From assembly GCA_016872285.1 (NCBI GenBank), contig VGZZ01000028.1:1-34504 (forward strand): a stretch of 34,504 nt of DNA. Reading direction: 5' to 3'. The notes beneath the pieces were generated by a model. That model was given only the letters and a program-made list of their open reading frames with translations. It made no database searches and was not told the DNA's origin. The DNA is from SAR202 cluster bacterium (lineage in GTDB: Bacteria; Chloroflexota; Dehalococcoidia; Lucifugimonadales; GCA-2712585). This document shows positions 23,467-31,079 of the stretch, in pieces (position 1 is the first letter of the stretch; every line of letters starts with the position of its first letter). Both the position numbers and the translations under genes were made by a program.

Positions 23467-24816
23467 TTAGAGGTTTTCTTCGGCGAAAGCGAGGGTGCGG
23501 TCCAGGATATCGAGCACCTGGTCTAGCTCGCTTTCGCTGATGGTGAGAGGTGGGTGGATGGAGAAGTTGGCACCTCGCGTGACCATGAAGAGGCCGTTGT
23601 CCAACATGAACCGGCTCATCTTCTTGCCTAGCTCCAGGCCTAGAGGTTGGTGAACGTCACCGTCTTTGCCCAAATCGACGGCGGCCAGCATGCCGATGGA
23701 GCGTACATCGGCGACGACGGAGTAGCGGCGGAGAGCGTGGAGGCCGTCGCGGAGGCGGTAGCCCATCTTTTCGGCGCGCTCCACCAGGCCTTCACGCTCG
23801 ACGATTTCCAGGTTGGTGAGGGCGGCTATGGTGGAGGCAGGATGGGCGGCCAGGGTAGGGCTGTGGCGGAGATTTTTGGAGCGGTCGCCGCGGAAGCCAT
23901 CCTGGACCTTGGGAGAGGTGAGGACTGCGCCGATGGGGAGGTAGCCGCCGCCTAGAGTCTTGCCGAAGACCATAATGTCCGTCTCAAGGCTAGCGTGGAG
24001 GGAGCCGAACCATTTGCCGGTGCGGCCAAAGGCGGTGACAACCTCGTCGGCGATGATGAGGATGTTGTGCTTGCGACAGAGGTCCTGGACGATGCGCCAG
24101 TACTCGGGCGGCTGGGCGACGGCGCCCTTTTCCACGGGTTCGACGATAAAGGCGGCGATGGAGTCGGGGCCGTGGTATCGGACGGTATCCTCGATGGCGC
24201 GGGCGCAACCGAGATTGCACTGGTCGGCGCAGAACTGGCATCGCGAAGGGTTGGCCTCGGGCACCATGACGCCCATGGGGTGCATCGGCTCAAACATAGG
24301 GGAGCGGATGACGGGGTCGCCGCTGACGGCCATGGCGCCCCAGGTGAAGCCGTGGAAAGAGAAGTCGCGATAGAGAACTTTGTACTTCTGGGGGTTGCCG
24401 GTCTGGGCGTGGTACTGTCGCGCCATCTTAAGAGCGGCCTCGACGGACTCGGTGCCGGAGGTGGTGAAGAGGGTGCGGTCGAGGTCGCCAGGGGACAGCT
24501 CCGCCAGCTTGGCGGCGAGCTTGACGGTGGGAGGAGTGGAGAAGGGGATCATGCCGGAGCCGGCGAACTCGACAGCCGACATCTGCTTATAGACGGCGGC
24601 GGCGATCTCCTGTCGAGCATGGCCGACGAGGGTACAGTGGGACATGGAGGTGGCGTCCAGGTAGGCCTTGCCGTTGGAGTCGTAGACGTAGGAGCCCTGG
24701 CCTCCGACGATGATGCCGAGGTAGTCGGGGTCGTCCAGGTCGTTGAGCTGGGTGTGGGGCGTCCAGATGTGTTTTCGGCCAAGGCGCTGGAGTTCGGCGA
24801 AGGAGGGTTCGGGCAT
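23467..24816 (-). CDS. class III PLP aminotransferase with a four-cysteine insertion
   Basis: 449 residues from ATG 24816, with AGGAGG upstream. The open frame beyond 24816 is not coding. PLP-binding features: FTTSGTESVEAALKMAR (118-134), ADEVVTAFGRTG (256-267) and the Schiff-base Lys286 (MVFGKTLGGG). It resembles the omega-amino-acid/adenosylmethionine-8-amino-7-oxononanoate branch and is not ArgD, which is the divergent neighbour. Residues 193-204 hold Cys193, 196, 200 and 204 (CQFCADQCNLGC), as if to bind a metal or iron-sulfur cluster. Substrate unknown. Confidence 0.87.
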   Translation of the reverse strand: MPEPSFAELQRLGRKHIWTPHTQLNDLDDPDYLGIIVGGQGSYVYDSNGKAYLDATSMSHCTLVGHARQEIAAAVYKQMSAVEFAGSGMIPFSTPPTVKLAAKLAELSPGDLDRTLFTTSGTESVEAALKMARQYHAQTGNPQKYKVLYRDFSFHGFTWGAMAVSGDPVIRSPMFEPMHPMGVMVPEANPSRCQFCADQCNLGCARAIEDTVRYHGPDSIAAFIVEPVEKGAVAQPPEYWRIVQDLCRKHNILIIADEVVTAFGRTGKWFGSLHASLETDIMVFGKTLGGGYLPIGAVLTSPKVQDGFRGDRSKNLRHSPTLAAHPASTIAALTNLEIVEREGLVERAEKMGYRLRDGLHALRRYSVVADVRSIGMLAAVDLGKDGDVHQPLGLELGKKMSRFMLDNGLFMVTRGANFSIHPPLTISESELDQVLDILDRTLAFAEENL

Positions 24817-24942
24817 GGGGGCCTCCTGGGAGGGGGTGAGGGGGATTATGGGGCAAGGAGGGTAAAGTGGACAACAGCAAGGCGAAATAATATAGTCAAA
24901 GCCTGCTTTTACATGTGCTGATATAGGGTGATGTTTTACCCT

Positions 24943-24965
24943 ACCGCACACTTCAGTGTGCGGCA
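24943..24965. repeat. perfect palindrome, second copy of the thiY-start element
   Basis: CCGCACACTTCAGTGTGCGG: arms CCGCACACT and AGTGTGCGG. It lies between the divergent aminotransferase genes, with a GGATTCCGGCTTTCGCCGGA hairpin at about 25007-25030. Confidence 0.7.
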
Positions 24966-25053
24966 TAGGTTTTGTCGGCAGGTTCGGGCTAACAAAGGGA
25001 AGGACTGGATTCCGGCTTTCGCCGGAATGATGCGAAAAGGAAGGAGGCCAGAG

Positions 25054-26238
25054 GTGGCAACGGACTGGATAGGGATTGAGAAGAAGTATTACGCGCAGAC
25101 GGTGCGCCGCCAACCCATTGTGATTATTAGGGGGCAGGGGACGAAGGTGTGGGACGCCAACGATAAAGAGTACCTGGACTTCACAGCCGGCTGGGCGGTG
25201 AACCAGCTGGGGCACTGCCACCCGGCGCTGCAGGAGGCGATGCGAGAGCAGGGCGCGCTGCTGATGCAGACGTCCAACCAGTTCTACACGGTGCCGCAGC
25301 TGCAACTGGCGCAGATACTAATCGACAATTCGTGCATGGACAGGGTGTTCTTCGGGAACAGCGGGGCGGAGGCCAACGAGGGGGCGCTGAAGCTGGCGCG
25401 TCGATGGGGGAAGAAGAACCGGAACGGGGCCTTCGAGGTCATCACAGCCTACAACTCGTTCCACGGTCGGACGATGTCGACGGTGGCGGCCACGGGGCAA
25501 CCCCACTACCAGGAGGCGTTTCAGCCGCTGCAGCCGGGGTTCAAGCACGTCGAGTTTAACAACGTCGAGGCCATTATGGAGGCGACGACGGAGAAGACGG
25601 CGGCGGTGCTCCTGGAGCCGATACAGGGCGAGGGCGGGGTTAACATGCCGTCGGAGGACTATTTGAAGCGGGTGAGGGAGTGGTGCGACAAGCAGAACCT
25701 GCTGCTGATACTGGATGAAATACAGACGGGGATGGGCCGGCTGGGGAGCCTGTACGGCTACCAGGAGTATGGCATTGAGCCGGACGTTATTACCCTGGCG
25801 AAGGGACTGGGCGGCGGGCTGCCCATCGGGGCGTTTATGTCGACGGAGAAGGCGTTCGCACTGGAGTATGGGGACCACGGGTCGACGTTCGGGGGGAACG
25901 CTTTCACGACGGCGGTGGCTTACGCCAACGTGAAGTACATCATCGACCACAAGGTGCCGTCGAACGCCAAGGCCATGGGGTCGCACCTGATGAAGCGGCT
26001 GAACGAGCTGAAGAAGCGGCACTCGTTTATAAGCGAGGTTCGTGGAAGGGGGCTGCTGGTGGCGGTGCAGTTCGACAAGGACATGGCAGCGTCGGCGCTG
26101 GCGAAGTGCAACGAGGCGGGGGTGCTGTTCAACATGGTGCGGCCAAATACGCTGCGGTTGATGCCGCCGCTGAATATAACGGCGTCGGAGATTGATGAGG
26201 GGGTGTCGAGGTTTGAGAAGGCGTTGAAGGGGCTGTAG
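25054..26238 (+). CDS. argD: acetylornithine aminotransferase
   Basis: 394 residues from a GTG at 25054 with AAGGAGG seven bases upstream. Earlier in-frame starts would translate repeat sequence (DWIPAFAGM). ArgD makes N-acetylornithine from the semialdehyde using PLP and glutamate. Seen: FFGNSGAEANEGALKLARRW, SFHGRTMSTVAATGQ, LLEPIQGEGGVN, ILDEIQTGMGR and the PLP Lys250 (TLAKGLGGGLPIGA). The Arg context (argJ, argB, argG, argH) supports ArgD rather than another class III enzyme. Confidence 0.92.
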   Translation: MATDWIGIEKKYYAQTVRRQPIVIIRGQGTKVWDANDKEYLDFTAGWAVNQLGHCHPALQEAMREQGALLMQTSNQFYTVPQLQLAQILIDNSCMDRVFFGNSGAEANEGALKLARRWGKKNRNGAFEVITAYNSFHGRTMSTVAATGQPHYQEAFQPLQPGFKHVEFNNVEAIMEATTEKTAAVLLEPIQGEGGVNMPSEDYLKRVREWCDKQNLLLILDEIQTGMGRLGSLYGYQEYGIEPDVITLAKGLGGGLPIGAFMSTEKAFALEYGDHGSTFGGNAFTTAVAYANVKYIIDHKVPSNAKAMGSHLMKRLNELKKRHSFISEVRGRGLLVAVQFDKDMAASALAKCNEAGVLFNMVRPNTLRLMPPLNITASEIDEGVSRFEKALKGL

Positions 26239-26279
26239 GGGGGAAGTAAAGCGAGTCGTGGCAGCAGACACGGCGATTA

Positions 26280-26323
26280 GATCCTTCGACTGCGTCGGAA
26301 TACCGACTCCGCTCAGGATGACA
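26280..26323. repeat. family B repeat
   Basis: GATCCTTCGACTGCGTCGGA ... CCGACTCCGCTCAGGATGACA. An E relative follows at 26331-26357. Upstream words (GAGTCGTGGCAGCAG, CACGGCGATTAG) recur before the copy at 34239-34282. Confidence 0.8.
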
Positions 26324-26380
26324 AGCGGGAAGGGCGGGTCTCAGGCCCGCCCCTACAAAGGGAAAACAGTGGCAGGTGGT

Positions 26381-26562
26381 CTTTGATAAAGGGTCGTTGA
26401 GCTAGGGCTTCACCCTCACCTTAGTCCTCTCCCATCAAGGGAGAGGAAAGGGAAAGGAAGGCGTCGGGTGGCTTTAATACCAGTATTGTGGTGCTAGAGT
26501 ATCACCCTCATCCTTCGGAAGAAGGGCAGGCCTTAACCCTCTCCAATGAAGGGAGAGGAAAG
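26381..26562 (+). repeat. two adjacent family A repeats before argG
   Basis: The first (26381-26450) has CTTTGATAAAGGGTCGTTGA, CACCCTCACC and the CTCTCCCATCAAGGGAGAG hairpin. The second (26478-26562) has TATTGTGGTGCTAGAG, ATCACCCTCATCC, an extra CGGAAGAAGGGCAGG and then CCCTCTCCAATGAAGGGAGAG. No gene lies here. Confidence 0.8.
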
Positions 26563-26602
26563 AATTTGGGTTGTAAAAACGAGTTCTTGGAGCAAAAGGA
26601 AA

Positions 26603-27793
26603 ATGGCGGAAGAGAAGATAGTGCTGGCGTTCAGCGGCGGGTTGGATACGTCGGTGTGCATAAAGTGGCTGCAGGAGAAGCACAAGGCCCAGGTGGTGAC
26701 TATGACGGTGGACCTGGGGATGGTGGACATGGAGCCTATCCGCCAGAAGGCGCTGAAGATAGGGGCGGCGGAGGCCTTCACAGTGGACGGGAAGGAGACA
26801 TTTATTAAGGACTATGTCTTCCCGGCGCTGAAGGCGGGGGCGATATATGAAGAGCAGTACCCGCTGGCGACGGCTCTGGGTCGCCCGCTCATCGCGAAGC
26901 TGCTGGTGGAGACGGCGAGGAAGGTGGGGGCCAAGGCCATCGCGCACGGCTGCACAGGGAAGGGGAACGACCAGGTGCGGTTCGACGTGAGCGCGGGGGC
27001 GCTGGCGCCGGAGCTTAAGGTCATCGCGCCGGTGCGGGAGTGGGGGTGGACGCGGGAGGAGGAGATTGAATACGCCAAGAAGCACAATATACCGATACCG
27101 ATTAAGAAGAGCAGGTTTTCGACGGACGAGAACCTGTGGGGCCGGAGCATCGAGGCGGGGGAGCTGGAGGACCCGTGGCAGGAGCCGCCGGAGGACGCTT
27201 ACGAGTGGACGTCGGCGATATCTAAAACACCGGCGCAGGCGACGTACCTGGAGGTGGGGTTCCAGCGGGGCGTGCCGGTGTCGCTGGACGGCGAGGAGAT
27301 GGAGCCTGTGGCGCTGGTACGACACCTGAACGAAGTGGCGGGGAAGTATGGGGTGGGTCGAATCGACCATATCGAGAACCGGCTGGTGGGGATAAAGTCT
27401 CGTGAGGTGTACGAGTCGCCGGCGGCGGTGGTGCTGCACGGGGCGCACAAGTCGCTGGAGGCGATGACGCTGAGCAAGGAGCAGGCCAGGCTGAAGCAGA
27501 AGCTGGCGCTGGAGTACGCGGACCTGGTGTACAACGGGCTGTGGTACACGGCGCATAGGCGGGACCTGGACGCGTATTTCGATAGCACGCAGCGGCACGT
27601 GTCTGGGATAATTCGGGTGCGGCTGCACAAGGGGACGGCGGCGGTGGTGGGGCGGAAGGCGGAGAGGCCGCTGTATCGCCACGACCTGGCGACCTACGGG
27701 AAGGGCGACACCTACGACCAGCGGGCGGCGGAGGGGTTCATAAGCATATACGGGCTGCCGGTGCGGACGCAGACGCGGGCGCAGGGGGAGTGA
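26603..27793 (+). CDS. argG: argininosuccinate synthase
   Basis: 396 residues from ATG 26603, preceded by AAAAGGA. The longer frame begins in a repeat. ArgG joins citrulline and aspartate using ATP. Seen: the ATP pyrophosphatase loop LAFSGGLDTSVCI (8-20), TVDLGMVD, AHGCTGKGNDQVRF, and the FSTDENLWGRSIEAGELEDP region that binds citrulline and aspartate. Length is normal and no insert is seen. Confidence 0.96.
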   Translation: MAEEKIVLAFSGGLDTSVCIKWLQEKHKAQVVTMTVDLGMVDMEPIRQKALKIGAAEAFTVDGKETFIKDYVFPALKAGAIYEEQYPLATALGRPLIAKLLVETARKVGAKAIAHGCTGKGNDQVRFDVSAGALAPELKVIAPVREWGWTREEEIEYAKKHNIPIPIKKSRFSTDENLWGRSIEAGELEDPWQEPPEDAYEWTSAISKTPAQATYLEVGFQRGVPVSLDGEEMEPVALVRHLNEVAGKYGVGRIDHIENRLVGIKSREVYESPAAVVLHGAHKSLEAMTLSKEQARLKQKLALEYADLVYNGLWYTAHRRDLDAYFDSTQRHVSGIIRVRLHKGTAAVVGRKAERPLYRHDLATYGKGDTYDQRAAEGFISIYGLPVRTQTRAQGE

Positions 27794-27819
27794 GGGATGG
27801 GGGAATTTAGTCAGGAGTA

Positions 27820-27896
27820 GCCAGCCAGATGGGGCCTGGTCAGCGGGGTTTTACCCCTCATCCTGCACCTTCTCCCACAAGGGGAGAAGGAGGGAA
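27820..27896 (+). repeat. family A repeat after argG
   Basis: AGCCAGCCAGATGGGGCC, CGGGGTTTTACCCCTCATCC, then CACCTTCTCCC/ACAA/GGGGAGAAGG. Close to the copy at 17190-17261 and, in reverse, to the DUF559 leader at 30664-30702. Confidence 0.8.
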
Positions 27897-27915
27897 GGGA
27901 CACGGCTAACGGCGA

Positions 27916-28713
27916 ATGGGTATTGTTGTCACCCCTACGCTGGACTGGCTGAGGCGACAGGCCGCAGTCTGTGAGAAGCGGCTGCTAATATCAAGCCCTT
28001 ATGTTAATGGCGGGATAAAAGAGGTTACGAGCTCAACTCGCAATGTCGTCAAGAAAACGCTGGTTACTCAGACAGACTTAAGGGATTTTGCGCTAAACGC
28101 CTCCAGCCTAGATTGTCTTTGTGAGCTTGCCAGGAATGGAATCGAGGTCAAAGTCCTAGGCGGCCTACATGCCAAGGTCTATGTCTTTGATGACCGCTCG
28201 GCGCTAGTAACGTCGGCTAATGCCACAGTGTCGGGATTGAGGCGCAACTGGGAGTGTGGACTTGAGACGACGGAAAAGGGGTTGGTTTCAGGGCTGGCTA
28301 AAGCCGTTCTGGGTGGGTTTGGGGCGCCTGAACCACCCTCAAAAATTTCTCTTAAAGACCTAGAAGCATTATTTGAGCCATTGGCGGCCATCAAGGCCAT
28401 TATTCCTAAACCGCCTAGGACTCAAAAGCTATCTAAGGAAATACTTGAACCCGAGTTTCACATCGAGAATGAGTCAAAGTTCGTGGGAGCATTCTCAGGC
28501 TGGACTAGACTAACCCTAGAAGGCGTGTTGAGTATAAACAAGACAATATTTTCTTTAAATGATGTCGAAAGAGCGTGCTCGCCAAAAGCGACAAAAAGAT
28601 ATCCGACAAATCGACATGTTAGGGCTAAACTACGACAGCAGCTACAGGTACTAAGGACGAGAGGAATTATAGAATTTCTAGGCGGGGGAACTTATCAACT
28701 CACTATGAGGTAG
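27916..28713 (+). CDS. PLD-type nuclease with C-terminal winged helix
   Basis: 265 residues. N-terminal phospholipase D-like domain with one HKD motif: His85-Ala-Lys87 ... Asp92/93 ... SAN at 100-102 (HAKVYVFDDRSALVTSAN), preceded by RLLISSPYVNGG. Nucleases such as Nuc and BfiI use one HKD per chain and work as dimers. The C-terminus (RHVRAKLRQQLQVLRTRGII, EFLGGGTYQL) resembles the winged helix after Dam-replacing/DpnI-type endonuclease domains. A restriction or DNA-damage nuclease is inferred. No methyltransferase is beside it. A/T-rich codons contrast with argG and argH. The next gene starts two bases after the stop. Confidence 0.72.
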   Translation: MGIVVTPTLDWLRRQAAVCEKRLLISSPYVNGGIKEVTSSTRNVVKKTLVTQTDLRDFALNASSLDCLCELARNGIEVKVLGGLHAKVYVFDDRSALVTSANATVSGLRRNWECGLETTEKGLVSGLAKAVLGGFGAPEPPSKISLKDLEALFEPLAAIKAIIPKPPRTQKLSKEILEPEFHIENESKFVGAFSGWTRLTLEGVLSINKTIFSLNDVERACSPKATKRYPTNRHVRAKLRQQLQVLRTRGIIEFLGGGTYQLTMR

Positions 28714-28715
28714 AT

Positions 28716-28928
28716 ATGGCTCAGCCAAGTTTGGGGACTGTAGGCTATTTAGTTATTGACCTAACCGCTGGGGAACCTGTCGTCGTTGGTGTAGATAAAC
28801 AAATCTTGCCTAGTTATGAAGAGGCGAGGGCTGAGGCTCAGCGAATTTTTGGAAATTTTGAAGGCACGAGCCGCTACTTCATAGCTGAATTAATCGTAGA
28901 ACCCGAACATGAGTATACTATTGCTTGA
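28716..28928 (+). CDS. small partner protein of the PLD nuclease, function unknown
   Basis: 70 residues, start ATG two bases after the nuclease stop, so translated together. The protein is acidic (IDLTAGEPVVVGVDKQIL, then ELIVEPEHEYTIA). It could be an inhibitor or specificity partner of the nuclease; this is inferred from position only. Its TGA stop overlaps the TTG proposed as argH start. Confidence 0.55.
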   Translation: MAQPSLGTVGYLVIDLTAGEPVVVGVDKQILPSYEEARAEAQRIFGNFEGTSRYFIAELIVEPEHEYTIA

Positions 28929-30322
28929 CCTTTGCGCGGTTCAAAACCTCTATTAAGGGTAAACAGTTGCCGTCGCTACAGAATGATCCATCCCCCTACG
29001 GCGTATCGTTGCATTATGACCGGCGGTTGTATAAGCAGGACATCGCCGGGTCAGCGGCGCATGCGCGGATGCTGGCGAAGCAGGGGATCATCGAGGCGGG
29101 GGAGGCGGAAGCTATCTGCCGGGGGCTGGAGGAGATTCGGGGGGAGATAGAGGCGGGGAAGTTCCCGTGGCGGCCGGAGCTTGAGGATATCCACATGAAC
29201 ATTGAGACGCGGCTGCGGGAGAAGATTGGGGCCACGGCGGGGAAGCTGCACACAGCGCGCTCTCGCAACGACCAGGTGGCTACCGACGTGCGGCTGTATG
29301 CCAGGGAGAAGGCGTCGGAGGCCGTCAGGGCGATTCGGGGCTTGCAGTTTTCGCTGGTGTGGCAGGCGGAGAAGCATACCGAGACCATCATGCCCGGGTA
29401 CACCCACGTGCAGCGGGCGCAGCCGGTGCTGCTGGCGCACCACCTGCTGGCGTATTTCGAGATGCTGGAGCGGGATGTGGAGAGATTCCGGCGGGCATAC
29501 GAAGCAGCGGACGTGCTGCCGCTGGGGAGCGGGGCGCTGGCGGGAGTGCCGTACCCGCTGGACAGAGGGTTCGTGGCCAAGGAGCTGGGATTCAGCCGTG
29601 TAAGCTCGAACAGCATGGACGCGGTGTCGGATAGGGATTTTGTCATCGAGTGGCAGGCGGCGGCGTCGGTGTGCATGATGCATCTATCGAGGCTGGCGGA
29701 GGAGATGGTGCTGTGGTCGTCGCAAGAATTTGGATTTGTCCACCTGGGGGAGAAGCACACCACGGGCAGCAGCATCATGCCGCAGAAGCGGAACCCGGAC
29801 TTTGCCGAGCTGGCGAGGGGGAAAACGGGGCGGGTGTACGGGCACCTGATGGGACTACTGACGGTGATGAAGGGGCTGCCGCTGACGTACAATCGCGACA
29901 TGCAGGAGGACAAGGAGGGGTTCTTTGATAGCGTCGATACGGTGCTGTCGACGCTGGAGGTGTTCACGGGGATGATGTCGTCGCTAGAGTTCAACGCGGA
30001 GATGATGGCCGAGGCGGCGGAGAAGGGGAACATGCTGGCGACGGACCTGGCGGACTATCTGGTGAGCAAGGGCGTGCCGTTCCGGGAGGCGCACGGGATA
30101 CTGAGGAAGGTGTCGGAGTACGCGAGGGGGAAGGGGAAGGAGGCGCACCGGTTGTCACTGGCGGAATATAAGAAGTTTAGCGACAGGTTTGAGGAGGATG
30201 TGAAGGGGATTACGCTACGGCGGTCGGTGCAGGGGAGGAGGGTAGTAGGGGGGACGGCGTCGGGGAGGGTGAAGGCGGCGGTGAGGAGGGCCCGGAGGGT
30301 GCTGGAGAGGGAGGAGGGATGA
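28925..30322 (+). CDS. argH: argininosuccinate lyase with a replaced N-terminus
   Basis: 465 residues. ArgH splits argininosuccinate into arginine and fumarate as a tetramer. From SLHYDRRLYKQDIAGS (28-43) on, all family features are present: TARSRNDQVATD (110-121), GYTHVQRAQP with catalytic His161, and the mobile loop GSSIMPQKRNP (281-291) with Ser283. The first 27 residues (MTFARFKTSIKGKQ...) do not resemble the usual LWGGRF N-terminus, and their codons are A/T-rich like the genes just upstream. The only start near is TTG 28925 overlapping the previous stop, with no Shine-Dalgarno. I infer that the nuclease pair entered between argG and argH and replaced the 5' end. Whether the enzyme works is open. 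Confidence 0.88.
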   Translation: MTFARFKTSIKGKQLPSLQNDPSPYGVSLHYDRRLYKQDIAGSAAHARMLAKQGIIEAGEAEAICRGLEEIRGEIEAGKFPWRPELEDIHMNIETRLREKIGATAGKLHTARSRNDQVATDVRLYAREKASEAVRAIRGLQFSLVWQAEKHTETIMPGYTHVQRAQPVLLAHHLLAYFEMLERDVERFRRAYEAADVLPLGSGALAGVPYPLDRGFVAKELGFSRVSSNSMDAVSDRDFVIEWQAAASVCMMHLSRLAEEMVLWSSQEFGFVHLGEKHTTGSSIMPQKRNPDFAELARGKTGRVYGHLMGLLTVMKGLPLTYNRDMQEDKEGFFDSVDTVLSTLEVFTGMMSSLEFNAEMMAEAAEKGNMLATDLADYLVSKGVPFREAHGILRKVSEYARGKGKEAHRLSLAEYKKFSDRFEEDVKGITLRRSVQGRRVVGGTASGRVKAAVRRARRVLEREEG

Positions 30323-30364
30323 GAGGAATGGGGAAAGCAGTGTATTGTGGTTGGCAAAATGGCT

Positions 30365-30537
30365 CCTTGGTGGTAGTGGTTCACCCTCACATTAGTCCTC
30401 TCCCATCAAGATGGGTGTTGCTAATTCTCCCGACAGGAAGAGGAAAAGAAAACGGAGACGACTGGCAGTGATAAAGTATTGTGGAGCCAGGGTTTCACCC
30501 TCTCTTCTGTTCTCCCCCATCAAGGGGGAGAAAGGGT
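30365..30537 (+). repeat. two family A repeats, the first with an interrupted hairpin
   Basis: Copy one (30365-30415) has GGTTCACCCTCAC and CTCTCCCATCAAG, but the closing arm is displaced by ATGGGTGTTGCTAATTCTCC; GAAGAGGAAAAG follows. Copy two (30466-30537) has GTGATAAAGTATTGTGGAGCC, GGTTTCACCC and the TTCTCCCCCATCAAGGGGGA hairpin. A third piece (ATCAAGGGAGAGGAAAGAAG) is at 30590-30610. Confidence 0.8.
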
Positions 30538-30663
30538 AGAAGGGAGGCCTGGCTATGATAAGTGGCATCTTAACTAGCAACAGCCGTCATCAAGGGAGAG
30601 GAAAGAAGAAGGGAGTCTATGGGCAAGCGTTTCCAACAGAATGGGACGTGTGGACTATAAGTT

Positions 30664-30702
30664 CTCATCCTTCTCCCTTTGTGGGAGAAGGTGCAGGATG
30701 AG
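30664..30702. repeat. palindrome forming the leader of the DUF559 gene
   Basis: CTCATCC (30664-30670) pairs with GGATGAG (30696-30702), and TTCTCCC (30671-30677) with GGGAGAA (30683-30689), around TTTGT. It is the family A hairpin in reverse orientation. GAGGGGGA at its edge provides the likely Shine-Dalgarno of the ATG at 30708. Confidence 0.85.
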
Positions 30703-30707
30703 GGGGA

Positions 30708-31043
30708 ATGACTAGCGCTACGGCCCGAGCAATAAGAAAACGTCCCACTGAAGCTGAAGCCAAGCTGTGGGCGGGGTTGCGTGAATTTCGGCTGGCTGGC
30801 TACAAGTTCCGACGGCAGGAGCCTATAGGTCGCTTCATTTGCGATTTTGTATGTTTCTCGCAAAAGTTGATAGTTGAAGTTGATGGCGGCCAGCACACAA
30901 CAAATATCATCGCTGACGGTAAGAGGACTGCTTGGCTGGAAAGCCAGGGCTTCAAGGTGCTAAGGTTCTGGAACGCCGAAATCTTGAGGGATACACAGGC
31001 TGTGCTGGAAGCTATATCCAATGCCCTTAGTGGAAATGATTAA
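30708..31043 (+). CDS. DUF559 (Vsr/MTES_1575-like) endonuclease-fold protein
   Basis: 111 residues. ARAIRKRPTEAEAKLWAGLR, FRLAGYKFRRQEPIGRFICD, FVCFSQKLIVEVDGGQH and FKVLRFWNAEIL are hallmarks of DUF559, a restriction-endonuclease-like fold related to the Vsr mismatch nuclease. The acidic/Gln core D-F ... E-V-D-G-G-Q-H would bind metal. Cellular role is not established. Codon use is less GC-biased than rpe. It follows directly after a palindrome of family A and a cluster of three more copies, which is why I link it to the repeats. Confidence 0.85.
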   Translation: MTSATARAIRKRPTEAEAKLWAGLREFRLAGYKFRRQEPIGRFICDFVCFSQKLIVEVDGGQHTTNIIADGKRTAWLESQGFKVLRFWNAEILRDTQAVLEAISNALSGND

Positions 31044-31079
31044 TTCCAGACTTAGCCAAACAAAATGGAGGCAGTCCTA

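Noticed and set aside
24928-25053. N-terminal extension of ArgD (with DWIPAFAGM)
   Set aside because: It is a translated palindrome; the GTG at 25054 has AAGGAGG and gives normal ArgD length.
23467-25305. A 612-residue aminotransferase frame
   Set aside because: Residues before the ATG at 24816 are antisense to argD and repeat sequence; a clean Shine-Dalgarno marks 24816.
30365-30700. Repeat cluster as a CRISPR array
   Set aside because: Copies are unequally spaced, in both orientations, and no regular spacers or cas genes exist.
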